Positions 16,622-26,544 of a stretch of 64,000 nt of DNA are shown here, one piece after another. The notes beneath the pieces are model-generated. The model was given only the letters and a program-made list of their open reading frames with translations, was not told the DNA's origin and ran no database searches. Positions within the stretch are counted from its first letter, which is position 1; each line of letters begins with the position of its first letter. Source of the stretch: JAHFTY01 sp964584785 (lineage in GTDB: Bacteria; Acidobacteriota; Terriglobia; 20CM-2-55-15); NCBI GenBank assembly GCA_964584785.1, contig CAZPBY010000033.1, positions 1 to 64,000 on the forward strand, read 5' to 3'. The position numbers were made by a program, and so were the translations under genes.

Positions 16622-18145
16622 ATGAAGATTATTTCGAAGAAGACCTCCCTTATTGGAGCGGTTGTCCTTATCGTCGTTCTGGTCGTGCTGTTTTCAGCCC
16701 GGAATCAACGCGCCGCCAATGTCGAGTTCCTGTCGGCGCCGGTGGAACGCGGACCCTTACGCAACGTCGTCAATGCAACAGGTGTGGTTCAGACGGTTGT
16801 AACTGTTCAGGTCGGCAGCCAGGTATCTGGTCAGGTCGTCGAGATCTACGCCGACTTCAACTCGGTGGTGAAACGTGGTCAGCTTCTGGCGAAGCTCGAC
16901 ACACGAAACTTCGAGGCGCAGATCCAGAACGCCGAGGCCAGTGTGGCTGCGGCTCAGGCGCGAGTGCGAAGTTCCGACGCCGACATTCAAACGAATAAAG
17001 CAAACCAGGCAAGCGCACGGGCCAATCTCGAAGCCGCACGGGTGACTCGCGACAACACGCTTCTGCTATTCAACCGCGGGAAGGAAATGCTGGATAAGGG
17101 GGTGGCGTCGCAGAACGACTACGACAATGCGAAAGCGAACTACGACTCTGCCGTCGCGAAATACGATCAAGCCAAAGCCTCCGTCGATCAGGCGACGGCG
17201 CAAGGTGCGTCGTCGGCCGCTCAGGTGGAGCAGGCCCGAGCGCAGGCCCAGCAGGCACAGGCGGACCTGGAGCGGGCAAAACTCAATCTCGAATACTGCA
17301 ACATCTACTCGCCGGTCGACGGTGTCGTCATTTCGCGTAACGTGGATGTCGGACAAACCATTGCAGCCAGCATGCAGGCGCCGACGCTCTTTTCAATCGC
17401 GAACGATTTGTCCCGCATGCAGGTGAACGCGAGCGTGGATGAGGCGGACATCGGCAACATTTCGTCCGCCGAAGACGTGAAGTTCACAGTCGATGCCTAC
17501 CCGAACGAATCGTTTAAGGCAAAGATCTCTGAAATCCGCCTGAGCCCTCAGACGGTTCAAAACGTCGTGACTTATAGCGTTATCCTCGGGATCGACAACT
17601 CTGAAATGAAGCTCCGGCCGGGAATGACCGCGAACATAACGATCACCGTCGATCAGCGTGACAATGTTGCGAAGCTTCCGAATGCCGCGTTGCGGTACAC
17701 TCCGCCAGGACAAACGCGGCCAGCCGCGCCCGGTGGCATGCGCGGCGGGCGATCATCCGGGGCAACGGAGGAAGATTCGACCTCAGCTCCCGGCAGTAAA
17801 CAGGCGTCGAAACGCGCGGACGACCCGGTCCACCTGGCGCCGGGACAAAAATGGAATCCCGCCGAAAAGATCCGATTTCTGGGACCCAAAAAGAAAGTGG
17901 AGCGGCCGGGAGTCGTTTGGGTGCTTAATGCCGAGCAGAAACCGGAATCGCGGCAGTTGGTTTTAGGCATCACGGATGGAGCGTCGAGCGAGATCCTGTC
18001 CGGAGACATCAAACTTGGGGACCAGGTGATTATCGGCGACAGCAGTCAAACTGCCGCGGCGTCCGGCCAGTCACAACGCGGTGGTTTCGGTTTCGCGTTC
18101 GGCCCGGCCGGCGGTGGCGGTGGTCGAGGGGGCCGCGGTCAATGA
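16622..18145 (+). CDS. MacA-like periplasmic adaptor
   Basis: A 507-residue membrane-fusion protein. A transmembrane anchor (about 9-26) is followed by the lipoyl half GPLRNVVNATGVVQTVVTVQ and a long Ala/Gln-rich coiled coil (about 95-220). The second lipoyl half (YCNIYSPVDGVVISRNVDVG) and beta-barrel follow. Compared with the adaptor at 5318 it has an extra Pro/Ser/Lys-rich insert (about 355-410) and a Gly/Arg-rich C-terminal tail. It is the first structural gene after the TetR regulator, and its stop overlaps the ATPase start. Confidence 0.92.
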   Translation: MKIISKKTSLIGAVVLIVVLVVLFSARNQRAANVEFLSAPVERGPLRNVVNATGVVQTVVTVQVGSQVSGQVVEIYADFNSVVKRGQLLAKLDTRNFEAQIQNAEASVAAAQARVRSSDADIQTNKANQASARANLEAARVTRDNTLLLFNRGKEMLDKGVASQNDYDNAKANYDSAVAKYDQAKASVDQATAQGASSAAQVEQARAQAQQAQADLERAKLNLEYCNIYSPVDGVVISRNVDVGQTIAASMQAPTLFSIANDLSRMQVNASVDEADIGNISSAEDVKFTVDAYPNESFKAKISEIRLSPQTVQNVVTYSVILGIDNSEMKLRPGMTANITITVDQRDNVAKLPNAALRYTPPGQTRPAAPGGMRGGRSSGATEEDSTSAPGSKQASKRADDPVHLAPGQKWNPAEKIRFLGPKKKVERPGVVWVLNAEQKPESRQLVLGITDGASSEILSGDIKLGDQVIIGDSSQTAAASGQSQRGGFGFAFGPAGGGGGRGGRGQ

Positions 18146-18957
18146 TTGTCTCAACGGACAAGCACTCGGATGCGGCGACGAATGCGGCCGGCGGCGACGC
18201 CGTTATTCGGCTGGAGCGCATTCACAAGATCTACAAGATGGGCGATATCGAGGTGCATGCGCTTCATGGCGCATCACTGACGGTTCGTCGAGGAGAGTTT
18301 GTCGCCATCATGGGTCCGTCCGGTTCCGGAAAATCGACGATGATGAACATCATCGGATGCCTTGAACGTCCGACGCGCGGCCAGTACTTCCTCGAAAACC
18401 AGGACGTGTCGACTCTCAACAAATCACAACTGGCGGATATTCGGAACCAGCGCGTCGGTTTTGTGTTTCAGAGTTTCAACCTCGTTCCGCGAACATCCGC
18501 TCTCGAGAATGTCGAACTGCCGCTCGTGTATGCGGGCGTCCGCGCGAGCGAGCGGCTGCGAAGGGCGCGTGAGGCACTGGCGATCGTTGGACTTTCCGAT
18601 CGCGAGCGGAACATGCCGAATCAACTTTCCGGCGGACAGCAGCAGCGCGTCGCGATTGCGCGATCGCTGGTGAACAGTCCTTCGATCATTTTGGCCGACG
18701 AACCTACAGGCGCTCTCGACACGCGGACTTCCGTCGAGGTCATGGAGATCTTTCAGCGACTCAACCGCGAGCGCAACCTCACGATCATTATCGTGACTCA
18801 CGAACCGGATATTGCGCAGTACGCTACACGCGTGGTTCAGTTCCGCGACGGCCGTATTCGTCGCGATATGCCGGTTGAAAACCGAAAAGATGCCGGGCAG
18901 GTCTTGCAGGAACTGCCTCCGCTTTCGGAGGAGGATGATGATGAGCGGAGCGAATAA
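18142..18957 (+). CDS. MacB/LolD-type ABC transporter ATP-binding protein
   Basis: A 271-residue ATPase: Walker A GPSGSGKSTMMN, Q-loop VFQSFNLVPRTSALENVELP, signature LSGGQQQRVAIARSL, Walker B SIILADEPTGALD and switch His in IIVTHEPDIAQYA. About 20 N-terminal residues precede the usual domain start, and about 35 acidic residues follow it. It overlaps the adaptor stop (ATGA) and is followed after 30 bases by its permease. It powers the tripartite exporter. It might also serve the ATPase-less permeases at 7375 and 8689, but that is only a guess. Confidence 0.93.
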   Translation: MIVSTDKHSDAATNAAGGDAVIRLERIHKIYKMGDIEVHALHGASLTVRRGEFVAIMGPSGSGKSTMMNIIGCLERPTRGQYFLENQDVSTLNKSQLADIRNQRVGFVFQSFNLVPRTSALENVELPLVYAGVRASERLRRAREALAIVGLSDRERNMPNQLSGGQQQRVAIARSLVNSPSIILADEPTGALDTRTSVEVMEIFQRLNRERNLTIIIVTHEPDIAQYATRVVQFRDGRIRRDMPVENRKDAGQVLQELPPLSEEDDDERSE

Positions 18958-18987
18958 GCCCGACAGGGCGAAACGGTAAATGAAACG

Positions 18988-20211
18988 ATGAATTTCACGG
19001 CAATTCTTAAAGTCGCGATGCGCGCACTCGGCCGCAACAAAATGCGGTCCGCTCTGACGATGCTGGGCATCATCATCGGAGTCGGCGCCGTGATCGCCAT
19101 GGTTTCCATCGGCCAGGGCGCGCAGTCGATGGTGCAGAATCAGATCAGCAGCATGGGCAGTAACATGCTCTATGTAATGCCCGGCAACATGATGCAGGGC
19201 GGCGCAAGCATGGGACTCGGCGCCGCAAGCACCCTGACCGAGGAAGACGTGACCGCGATCCAACGTGAGATTCCAACCGTCGCTCACGCGTCTCCGGTCG
19301 TCCGATCGTCGGGACAGCTCGTATTTGGCAACCAGAACTGGTTTGTGCAGATCCAGGGCACCAACGAACAGTTTCCCGAAATCCGAAACTGGAATATTCA
19401 GCAGGGCGACTTCTTTACCGAAGCCGACGTTCAATCCGCTGCCCGCGTCATCGTCCTGGGAAAGACGGTCGCGGACAAGCTATTTCCCGGGATGGATCCG
19501 GTCGGTCAAACCATTCGCGTTCGGAATCTCCCGTTCCGTGTTGCCGGAGTTCTCGAGGCCAAGGGTCAATCGATGGTCGGCCAGGATCAGGACGACACGG
19601 CGATCATTCCATTCACCACAGTGCAACGCAAACTTGCCGGCCGCACGATTCCCATGATCAACCAGGCGATGGTGACGGGAGTGAGCGAAGCGGGCTCGAA
19701 AATCGCGGAGAAACAGATTGCGGACCTGCTGCGGCAGCGACACCGGATTGTTGCGGGCGAATCCGATGACTTCATGGTGCGCAACATGGCCGACGTTGCG
19801 GCAACGTCCGCTCAATTGACCACTATCATGACGTTGCTTCTGGGCAGCATTGCGGCGATTTCGCTGATCGTCGGTGGAATCGGTATTATGAACATCATGC
19901 TGGTTTCTGTGACCGAGCGGACTCGGGAGATCGGCATCCGAATGGCCGTCGGCGCCCGGCCCAATTACATTCGTCTGCAGTTTCTCGCCGAGTCGTTGAT
20001 GCTTAGCCTGATGGGAGGGCTGATCGGCATTGTGATCGGTGGGAGTATTTCGAAGGGTATTTCAGGCGTGTTAGGCTGGCCGACACTGGTTTCAACACTA
20101 TCGGTTTTGATTTCTTTCGCGTTCGCTACAGCGATCGGTATCTTTTTCGGTTACTACCCTGCTCATAAAGCTGCGGCGCTGGATCCGATCGAAGCATTAC
20201 GTTACGAATAA
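18988..20211 (+). CDS. MacB/FtsX-type ABC transporter permease
   Basis: 407 residues: N-terminal helix (about 15-42), periplasmic domain with Met- and Gly-rich patches (SSMGSNMLYVMPGNMMQGGA), and three C-terminal helices with LIVGGIGIMNIMLVSVTERT and IRMAVGARP. It is the membrane partner of the ATPase at 18142; together they make the split form of MacB. The Met-rich stretch in the periplasmic domain recalls metal- or peptide-handling transporters but is not diagnostic. Confidence 0.92.
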   Translation: MNFTAILKVAMRALGRNKMRSALTMLGIIIGVGAVIAMVSIGQGAQSMVQNQISSMGSNMLYVMPGNMMQGGASMGLGAASTLTEEDVTAIQREIPTVAHASPVVRSSGQLVFGNQNWFVQIQGTNEQFPEIRNWNIQQGDFFTEADVQSAARVIVLGKTVADKLFPGMDPVGQTIRVRNLPFRVAGVLEAKGQSMVGQDQDDTAIIPFTTVQRKLAGRTIPMINQAMVTGVSEAGSKIAEKQIADLLRQRHRIVAGESDDFMVRNMADVAATSAQLTTIMTLLLGSIAAISLIVGGIGIMNIMLVSVTERTREIGIRMAVGARPNYIRLQFLAESLMLSLMGGLIGIVIGGSISKGISGVLGWPTLVSTLSVLISFAFATAIGIFFGYYPAHKAAALDPIEALRYE

Positions 20212-20251
20212 AACATCGGCTATTGCGGTTCCAAATCCACAGGAGTTTCAG

Positions 20252-21913
20252 ATGAAAACGGGGAGAGCTATTGGCTTGTTCATTTCCTTGACGCTTTTCG
20301 TTGCCACGAACGCTTCCGCCGCCGAGCGGAGTTGGGTGGATCAATTTCTCAATCGTTATCGTCCGGCTGATGTACCCTATCCGGCGCCGCCATCGCAGCA
20401 GCCGATTTCGGACTTGATTCGGAACGGACAACTCCCGTTGACCGTCAACGATCTCATCAACCTGGCGCTCGCGAATAATCTCGACGTCCGATTGAATCGG
20501 TTGTCGCCGCTGTCGTCGCAGTACAGCGCGTTGTTGCTCTATCGAATCTTCGAGCCGGGGATTCACGTTTCCGCATCCCTGAATCGCGACAACGCGCCAT
20601 CCACGATCCCTAAAGAATTCAGCGGATCCCCCTCGATCAATTCACTGAACCACAGCTATGCCATCGGTTTCGCCCAAGCCCTGGAGACCGGTACGAGTGT
20701 CTCTGTGGACTTCTCGATGAACCGCAATTCGTCCAACAGCAGATTCGTCGCCTACAATCCCGGATGGTCCGGAAACATTCGTTACGGCATCACGCAACAT
20801 TTCCTGCGCGACTTCGGACGATCGGTCAATCTGCACCAGATTCGAATCGCCCGCAACAATCAGGACATCTCCGAGGTCCAGTTTGAGCAGAACGTGATCA
20901 ATCTCGTTGTTCAGGCGCAGAAGGCTTACTGGGACCTTGTTTTCAATGCGGAGGATATCAAGGTGAAACAGCGGTCGACCGATCTTGCGCAGAAGACGCT
21001 TTCGGATAACGAGGTCCAGGTCAGGGTCGGCACGATGGCTCCGATCGACCTTGTTCAGGCGGAATCGGAGGTTGCTTCGCGTCGTGAGGCGCTGGTCGTG
21101 TCCAACTACACCCAGGTGCAGGCCGAAGATCAGGCAAAAAAACTCATCACGAACCAAGCCGACCCGGGTATGGTTCTGGCGCGACTTTCACCCGTGCAGG
21201 CGGCGAAGCGGCCTGCACCCTCAGATGTTCCTGCCATTGAAGAAGCACTCCGGATCGCACTCGAGAATCGTCCGGAACTCCGGCAACTCGCGCTTGAAGC
21301 CAAGAACCGGGACATCGATGTGGAGTACACCCGGAATCAACTGCTGCCGTCTGTCGACGTCACGGCGCTGTACCGGCAGAACGGTGTTGGTGGTACGGCG
21401 CGGGATTTCAGCGGTAACGTTGTAGAAGGCGGGCTCGGCGATGCGTTCAGACAACTGTTCGGCTACAACTACACAGGCTATCAACTCGGCATCAATGTCC
21501 AAATTCCTCTTCGTAATCGCGCGGCCCAGGCGGATAACGCGCGCGCCGTTACCGAGAAGCGCATTGTCGAAGATCGTGTGAACTCGATGACGCAGCAGAT
21601 CGCGCTGGAAGTGCGCAATGCTTTGACGCAGGTCGATATGAACCGCGCAAGGATTGAAGCTGCCGAGAAGGCTCGCGAGCTGGCCGAGCGCCGCCTGGAA
21701 TCCGAGCAGAAGAAATACGATCTCGGGGCATCGACGATCCGATTCGTCCTCGAAGAGCAGCGCAATGTCGCGCAGGCGCAGACCAACGAAGTCGCGGCGC
21801 TCGTGAACTATGCGAAAGCGCTGGTGGATGTCGATCGCGCCACGGGAATGACGCTCAAGAAGAACAATATTCAAATCGACAAAACGCTGAATCTGCCTGT
21901 CAGCGGCCGGTAG
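20252..21913 (+). CDS. TolC-family outer membrane efflux protein
   Basis: A 553-residue protein with a clear signal peptide (to about residue 24, ending NASAAE) and two outer-membrane efflux (OEP) repeats. The repeats are seen in the paired helical segments: RIARNNQDISEVQFEQNVIN with QKAYWDLVFNAEDIKV, and the C-terminal ALEVRNALTQVDMNRARIEA with YDLGASTIRFVLEEQRN. It should form the trimeric channel for the TetR-controlled MacA-MacB exporter encoded just upstream. AGGAG lies before the ATG at 20252. Confidence 0.93.
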   Translation: MKTGRAIGLFISLTLFVATNASAAERSWVDQFLNRYRPADVPYPAPPSQQPISDLIRNGQLPLTVNDLINLALANNLDVRLNRLSPLSSQYSALLLYRIFEPGIHVSASLNRDNAPSTIPKEFSGSPSINSLNHSYAIGFAQALETGTSVSVDFSMNRNSSNSRFVAYNPGWSGNIRYGITQHFLRDFGRSVNLHQIRIARNNQDISEVQFEQNVINLVVQAQKAYWDLVFNAEDIKVKQRSTDLAQKTLSDNEVQVRVGTMAPIDLVQAESEVASRREALVVSNYTQVQAEDQAKKLITNQADPGMVLARLSPVQAAKRPAPSDVPAIEEALRIALENRPELRQLALEAKNRDIDVEYTRNQLLPSVDVTALYRQNGVGGTARDFSGNVVEGGLGDAFRQLFGYNYTGYQLGINVQIPLRNRAAQADNARAVTEKRIVEDRVNSMTQQIALEVRNALTQVDMNRARIEAAEKARELAERRLESEQKKYDLGASTIRFVLEEQRNVAQAQTNEVAALVNYAKALVDVDRATGMTLKKNNIQIDKTLNLPVSGR

Positions 21914-21980
21914 TGCGTGCGGTTCTGCTTCTGGACTTGTTATACTGCGCAGTTCCAAAAACACGTCCAAGGGAGCATTT

Positions 21981-23441
21981 ATGTCCAGTTTGCCGGCGAT
22001 CTTCAAAAAAGCTGTGGAGGAAAATCGATCGCGAAGCGCACTCGTCGAGGAAACCCGTCAGTGGACCTTCGCCGAAATGTCGGATGAGATCGATCGCACT
22101 GCGGCAACCATCCGCGAACGAGTGAAAGGCAGCACGGTCGGCATACTGCTTCTGAACTCGCAGAAGTTCGTCACAACCCTGTTCGCGGTATGGAAAGCCG
22201 GGAAGACGGCCGTGCCGTTGAATTACCTGCTGCCACCCCCGGACATCGGATTCATCATCCGCGATTCAGGAATGTCGGCTCTGATCTCCTCACAGTTCTT
22301 TGCGCAGAGCCTCGCCGCATTGAAGCCCCTGTTTGGCGATAGAGGTGTGATCCTGATGGCCGATGATCCTGACTTCGTGCCGTCGTCGGCCGTGCCCATG
22401 CCTGACGCGGCGCATGATCCGGCGCTGATCCTCTATACATCGGGTACGACGGGCCGTCCCAAAGGCGTCGCGCTCAGCCATCACAACCTGGCTTATAACG
22501 TTGCCTCCTGCCAGCGCGCCGGCGAGTTTGATCAGCGCGACAGTTTTCTATGCCTGCTGCCATTTTTCCACACGTATGCGATCACGGGAACGATCCTGCT
22601 TCCGCTCTTCAGCGGATGCAAAATGGTGCTCGTCGATCGATTCGTTCCGTTGAAAGTTTTGAAGCTGATCGAAGAACACAAGGTTAGTGTTTTTCTCGCG
22701 ATTCCATCCATGTATCGCGTGCTTGCCATGACCGAAGGAAACTTTGACGTCCATTCCGTGCGGTTTCCTATTTCCGGCGGCGAGCCACTGCCGACGGCGA
22801 TCGCCCAGGCATTCGAGAAGCGCTTTGGCGTGCCGATATTTGAAGGTTACGGACAGACCGAAGCTGCGCCCGTTGTGACGTTGAACGTTCCCGGCGCAAA
22901 CAAACTGGGAACCATCGGCCGGGCGTTACCGGGGGTCGAAGTGGCCATCTGGGACGAACAGAACAACGTTCTGTCGCTGGATCAAGTCGGAGAGTTGATG
23001 GTTCGCGGCGGTAACGTGATGACGGGCTATCACAATTTGCCGGACGAGACCGCCAGGACGATCACCAACGAGTGGCTTCACACAGGCGACCTCGGCCGAA
23101 TGGATGGCGAAGGATTCATCGCCATCACCGGGCGAAAGAAGGAACTGATCATTTCTGCCGGAGAGAACATTTACCCGCGCGAAATCGAGGAACTCCTTGC
23201 GCAGCATCCGAAGGTGAAAGAATCTGCCGTGATCGGCGTCAAGGATGAAGTCCGCGGAGAAGTTCCGAAAGCGTTCGTCATTCCGAAGGACGGAGAGACT
23301 CTCGATGAGAAGGAGGTCCGCAGCTTCTGCCGCGAACACCTTGCACATTACAAGGTGCCGAAATATATCGACATCGTGCCGGACTTGCCGCGGACACCGA
23401 CGGGCAAGATCCTCAAGCGCGCTTTATTGGTCCCCGCTTGA
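21981..23441 (+). CDS. AMP-forming acyl-CoA ligase
   Basis: 486 residues of the ANL superfamily. Motifs in order: phosphate loop LYTSGTTGRPKGVALSHHN (about residue 150), adenine-binding GYGQTEAAPVVTLN, hinge LHTGDLGRMDGEGFIAITGR with KKELIISAGENIYP, and catalytic Lys in RTPTGKILKRALL. It activates a carboxylic acid to its CoA thioester through an acyl-AMP. The protein is shorter than long-chain FadD enzymes, so medium-chain or aromatic acids are possible. AAGGGAG precedes the ATG. Confidence 0.9.
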   Translation: MSSLPAIFKKAVEENRSRSALVEETRQWTFAEMSDEIDRTAATIRERVKGSTVGILLLNSQKFVTTLFAVWKAGKTAVPLNYLLPPPDIGFIIRDSGMSALISSQFFAQSLAALKPLFGDRGVILMADDPDFVPSSAVPMPDAAHDPALILYTSGTTGRPKGVALSHHNLAYNVASCQRAGEFDQRDSFLCLLPFFHTYAITGTILLPLFSGCKMVLVDRFVPLKVLKLIEEHKVSVFLAIPSMYRVLAMTEGNFDVHSVRFPISGGEPLPTAIAQAFEKRFGVPIFEGYGQTEAAPVVTLNVPGANKLGTIGRALPGVEVAIWDEQNNVLSLDQVGELMVRGGNVMTGYHNLPDETARTITNEWLHTGDLGRMDGEGFIAITGRKKELIISAGENIYPREIEELLAQHPKVKESAVIGVKDEVRGEVPKAFVIPKDGETLDEKEVRSFCREHLAHYKVPKYIDIVPDLPRTPTGKILKRALLVPA

Positions 23442-23465
23442 TTTCACTGGATCGGAAGGTATAAT
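23438..23465 (+). promoter_or_regulatory. Probable sigma-70-type promoter for the ferredoxin gene
   Basis: TTGATT at 23438-23443 and a perfect TATAAT at 23460-23465 are separated by 16 bases. The site overlaps the stop of the acyl-CoA ligase gene and lies about 55 bases before the ferredoxin start, so ferredoxin can be transcribed on its own. Confidence 0.6.
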
Positions 23466-23521
23466 CGTTTTTCTTTTTCAAAACGCCTTTCAGCATTCAA
23501 AAAAAGCCAAAGGAGATAGCG

Positions 23522-23788
23522 ATGGCCTACATCATTTGCGAACCCTGCGTGAACACGAAGGACACGGCTTGCGTGGACGCCTGTCCAGTGGACTGCATCC
23601 ACCCCAAAAAGGATGAACCCGAATTCGAGGCTGCCACGATGCTGTACATTCATCCGACTGAATGCATCGACTGCGGCGCCTGTGAGCCGGCCTGCCCGGT
23701 CACCGCGATCTTCCCGGAAGACAATGTTCCGGAACAATGGCAGCACTACATCGCGATGAACTACGAACACTACGGTCTCTCCAAGTAA
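23522..23788 (+). CDS. Low-molecular-weight ferredoxin (two Fe-S clusters)
   Basis: 88 residues with two cluster motifs. The first, CEPCVNTKDTACVDACPVDC (Cys 6, 9, 17, 21, 25), is spaced like the 7Fe ferredoxins of the FdxA type. The second, CIDCGACEPACPV, is a classic 4Fe-4S motif. The Cys spacing of the first motif would allow a 3Fe-4S or 4Fe-4S cluster. It is a cytoplasmic electron carrier. Its own promoter and a strong terminator make it a single-gene unit. Confidence 0.92.
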   Translation: MAYIICEPCVNTKDTACVDACPVDCIHPKKDEPEFEAATMLYIHPTECIDCGACEPACPVTAIFPEDNVPEQWQHYIAMNYEHYGLSK

Positions 23789-23808
23789 CGGCGCGCTTTC
23801 GGAAAATC

Positions 23809-23846
23809 AAAGGCCGCGGAGGAAACTCCGCGGCCTTTTCGCTTTT
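23809..23846 (+). terminator. Rho-independent terminator after ferredoxin
   Basis: GGCCGCGGAG, a GAAA loop, and CTCCGCGGCC followed by TTTTCGCTTTT. The ten-base-pair GC stem and T-run fit an intrinsic terminator placed about 25 bases after the ferredoxin stop. Confidence 0.92.
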
Positions 23847-23886
23847 AAAGTAAACTTCGGAAAAACACGAAAGGAACCCGTTCGAG

Positions 23887-25836
23887 ATGGCTGAGACCAA
23901 CATCGAGTCGTTATTGAAGGAACAAAGAATCTTTCCACCGGATGCGCGATTTGCCGCCGACGCCCATATCAAGAGCGCTGCCGCCTACGAGTCGCTTCGA
24001 AAGCGCGCCGCGGAAAATCCGGAGCAGTTCTGGGCCGACATCGCGTCGGAGCTGCACTGGTATGAGAGATGGAACACGATTCTGGAATGGGATCTTCCTT
24101 TCGCAAAATGGTTCGCCGGAGGCAAGACGAACGTTTCCTACAACTGTCTCGATCGGCATCTTGCGACTGCGCGAAAAAACAAGATCGCGATCTTGTGGGA
24201 AGGCGAACCGGGCGACGTTCGAGCCCTCAGCTATCAAATGCTGCATCGCGATGTCTGCAAGTTCGCCAACGTCCTGAAGTCCCTCGGCCTGAAGGCGGGC
24301 GACCGCGCGACGATTTACATGGGTATGGTTCCCGAACTTCCCATCGCGATGCTGGCCTGCGCGCGTATCGGCGCCACGCACAATGTGGTGTTCGGCGGTT
24401 TCAGCGCTGAAGCATTGCGCGACCGTATCAACGATTCCCAATCACGTGTTCTCATCACCGCCGACGGTGGTTTCCGTCGCGGCACGACCGTTCATTTGAA
24501 AAAGAATGCGGATGATGCCCTGCACGGCGCGCCGTCCGTTGAACGGGTGATCGTCTACAAACGGACCGGCGACGACATCCGCATGGAAAGCGGCCGCGAT
24601 GTCTGGTGGCACGATCTGATGGCCGTCGCATCCGATGATTGTCCGGCCGAGCCTTTGGATGCAGAGCATCCGCTTTTCATGCTTTACACCAGCGGCACGA
24701 CCGGCAAGCCGAAGGGCGTCGTTCACTCCACGGGCGGCTACTTGACGGGCACGTATTTCACTGCGAAATACGTCTTCGACCTCAAAGAAGAAGACACGTA
24801 TTGGTGTACTGCCGACATCGGATGGGTCACAGGACACAGCTACATCGTTTATGGACCGCTTGCGAACGGAGCTACCAGCTTGATGTACGAAGGAGCGCCG
24901 AACTTCCCGGAGCCGGACCGTTTCTGGGCGCTCATCGAGAAATACGCCGTGAATATCTTCTACACCGCGCCCACGGCCATTCGCACCTTCGTGAAATGGG
25001 GTGATCAATGGCCCGCCAAACACGATCTATCCAGCCTTCGATTGTTGGGAACTGTTGGCGAGCCGATCAATCCCGAAGCGTGGATGTGGTACCGCAAAAA
25101 CATCGGCGGTGAACGGTGCCCGGTCGTCGACACGTGGTGGCAAACGGAAACCGGCGCGATCATGATCTCCCCAATTCCGGGAGCCGTTCCAACGAAACCA
25201 GGCTCCGCGACGTTGCCGCTGCCCGGCATTATTGCAGACGTTGTGGATCGTCAAGGGAATCCCGTCGAAGCCAATCAGGGCGGTTTTCTCGTCGTGAAAA
25301 AACCCTGGCCGTCGATGATGCGCACGATCTACGGCGATCCGGACCGTTTCAAGCGTCAGTACTGGAGCGATATTCCGGGTATGTACTTCACTGGCGATGG
25401 TGCGCGTCGCGACGAGGACGGATATTTCTGGATCATGGGGCGCATTGATGACGTCATCAACGTTTCGGGTCACCGGATCGGGACGATGGAAGTCGAGAGC
25501 GCGTTGGTCAGCCATCACACGGTCGCCGAAGCGGCCGTGGTCGGAAGGCCGGACGACATGAAGGGGCAGGGCATCGTTGCGTTTGTGACGCTCTCTGCAG
25601 GTCACGTGGCCCAGCCCGCGCTCAAGGACGAATTGAAAACGCACGTTGGAAAATCGATCGGCAGTTTTGCCAAGCCCGATGACATCCGGTTTACGGACAC
25701 ACTTCCGAAGACTCGCAGCGGGAAAATCATGCGCCGCCTGTTGCGCGATCTGGCGTCAGGCGTCGCAACGGTCGGCGACACGACGACGCTTGAAGATTTT
25801 TCGGTGTTGGCCAAACTGCGAGAGGAAGAGGAGTAG
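23887..25836 (+). CDS. acsA: Acetyl-CoA synthetase
   Basis: 649 residues, the usual length for AcsA. N-terminal ACAS domain (WADIASELHWYERWNTILEW), phosphate loop LYTSGTTGKPKGVVHSTGG, substrate and adenine motifs VDTWWQTETGAIMISPIPG, hinge and C-terminal domain with GYFWIMGRIDDVINVSGHR, and the catalytic, acetylatable Lys in PKTRSGKIMRRLLRDLA. It makes acetyl-CoA from acetate, ATP and CoA. No kat- or sir2-type regulator gene is beside it. Confidence 0.95.
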   Translation: MAETNIESLLKEQRIFPPDARFAADAHIKSAAAYESLRKRAAENPEQFWADIASELHWYERWNTILEWDLPFAKWFAGGKTNVSYNCLDRHLATARKNKIAILWEGEPGDVRALSYQMLHRDVCKFANVLKSLGLKAGDRATIYMGMVPELPIAMLACARIGATHNVVFGGFSAEALRDRINDSQSRVLITADGGFRRGTTVHLKKNADDALHGAPSVERVIVYKRTGDDIRMESGRDVWWHDLMAVASDDCPAEPLDAEHPLFMLYTSGTTGKPKGVVHSTGGYLTGTYFTAKYVFDLKEEDTYWCTADIGWVTGHSYIVYGPLANGATSLMYEGAPNFPEPDRFWALIEKYAVNIFYTAPTAIRTFVKWGDQWPAKHDLSSLRLLGTVGEPINPEAWMWYRKNIGGERCPVVDTWWQTETGAIMISPIPGAVPTKPGSATLPLPGIIADVVDRQGNPVEANQGGFLVVKKPWPSMMRTIYGDPDRFKRQYWSDIPGMYFTGDGARRDEDGYFWIMGRIDDVINVSGHRIGTMEVESALVSHHTVAEAAVVGRPDDMKGQGIVAFVTLSAGHVAQPALKDELKTHVGKSIGSFAKPDDIRFTDTLPKTRSGKIMRRLLRDLASGVATVGDTTTLEDFSVLAKLREEEE

Positions 25837-25870
25837 GTGCGACGTTGAATTTGGATCAGCTGCCGGTTCT

Positions 25871-26515
25871 CTACTTAACGCCGGCTTTCGGGCAGAGGGC
25901 CCTCACAACACAAACCTCACATTTTGGCGCACGCGCAATGCAAACCTCGCGGCCGTGACGTTGAACCAAAGAGCAGAATTGAACCTGGTCCTTTCGCGGA
26001 ACAACGGCAACCAGATCGGCCTCGATCTTATCGGGATCGGTTTGTTTCGTTAGTCCGAGACGAAAACCCAACCGTCCCACGTGTGTGTCGACGCCGATTG
26101 CGGGATCACCGAATGCGTTGCCGCGAAGAATGTTCGCGGTCTTCCTTCCTACACCGGGCAGCGACAGGAGGTCATCCAGTTTTCGGGGCACCTCGCCTTT
26201 GAAGCGGGCTACCAGATCGGCGGCGCACTTCAGAATCGATGCCGATTTTTGCCTGAAGAATCCGGTCGTATAGATCTCCTGTTCCAGTACCGCGCGATCG
26301 GCCTCCGCCCAATCCTTTGCCGACCGGTATTTCCGGAACAGCATGGGAGTGACACGATTGACCCGCTCGTCCGTGCATTGCGCGGCAAGGATCAAAGCGA
26401 TCAGCAGTTCGAGTGGTGTTGTGAAGTCCAAAGCAAGCCGCACATTGGGATAACGTTTCTTCAGAGTTTTGATGATTGCTTTCGTTCGTGTTTGGCGGGC
26501 CGCCACGTTTTCCAT
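25871..26515 (-). CDS. nth: Endonuclease III (DNA glycosylase/AP lyase)
   Basis: About 214 residues from the ATG at 26515 (MENVAARQTRTKAIIKTLKK); an upstream ATG at 26554 would run into the divergent gene. The helix-hairpin-helix reads LLSLPGVGRKTANILRGNAF, with the catalytic Lys (GRKTAN) and the catalytic Asp in IGVDTHVGRLGFRLGLT. The C-terminal 4Fe-4S loop is C-x6-C-x2-C-x5-C (CIARAPKCEVCVVRALC). It removes oxidised pyrimidines in base-excision repair. Confidence 0.93.
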   Translation of the reverse strand: MENVAARQTRTKAIIKTLKKRYPNVRLALDFTTPLELLIALILAAQCTDERVNRVTPMLFRKYRSAKDWAEADRAVLEQEIYTTGFFRQKSASILKCAADLVARFKGEVPRKLDDLLSLPGVGRKTANILRGNAFGDPAIGVDTHVGRLGFRLGLTKQTDPDKIEADLVAVVPRKDQVQFCSLVQRHGREVCIARAPKCEVCVVRALCPKAGVK

Positions 26516-26544
26516 GCCCGGATTATGTGATACGGTTTTGGGCC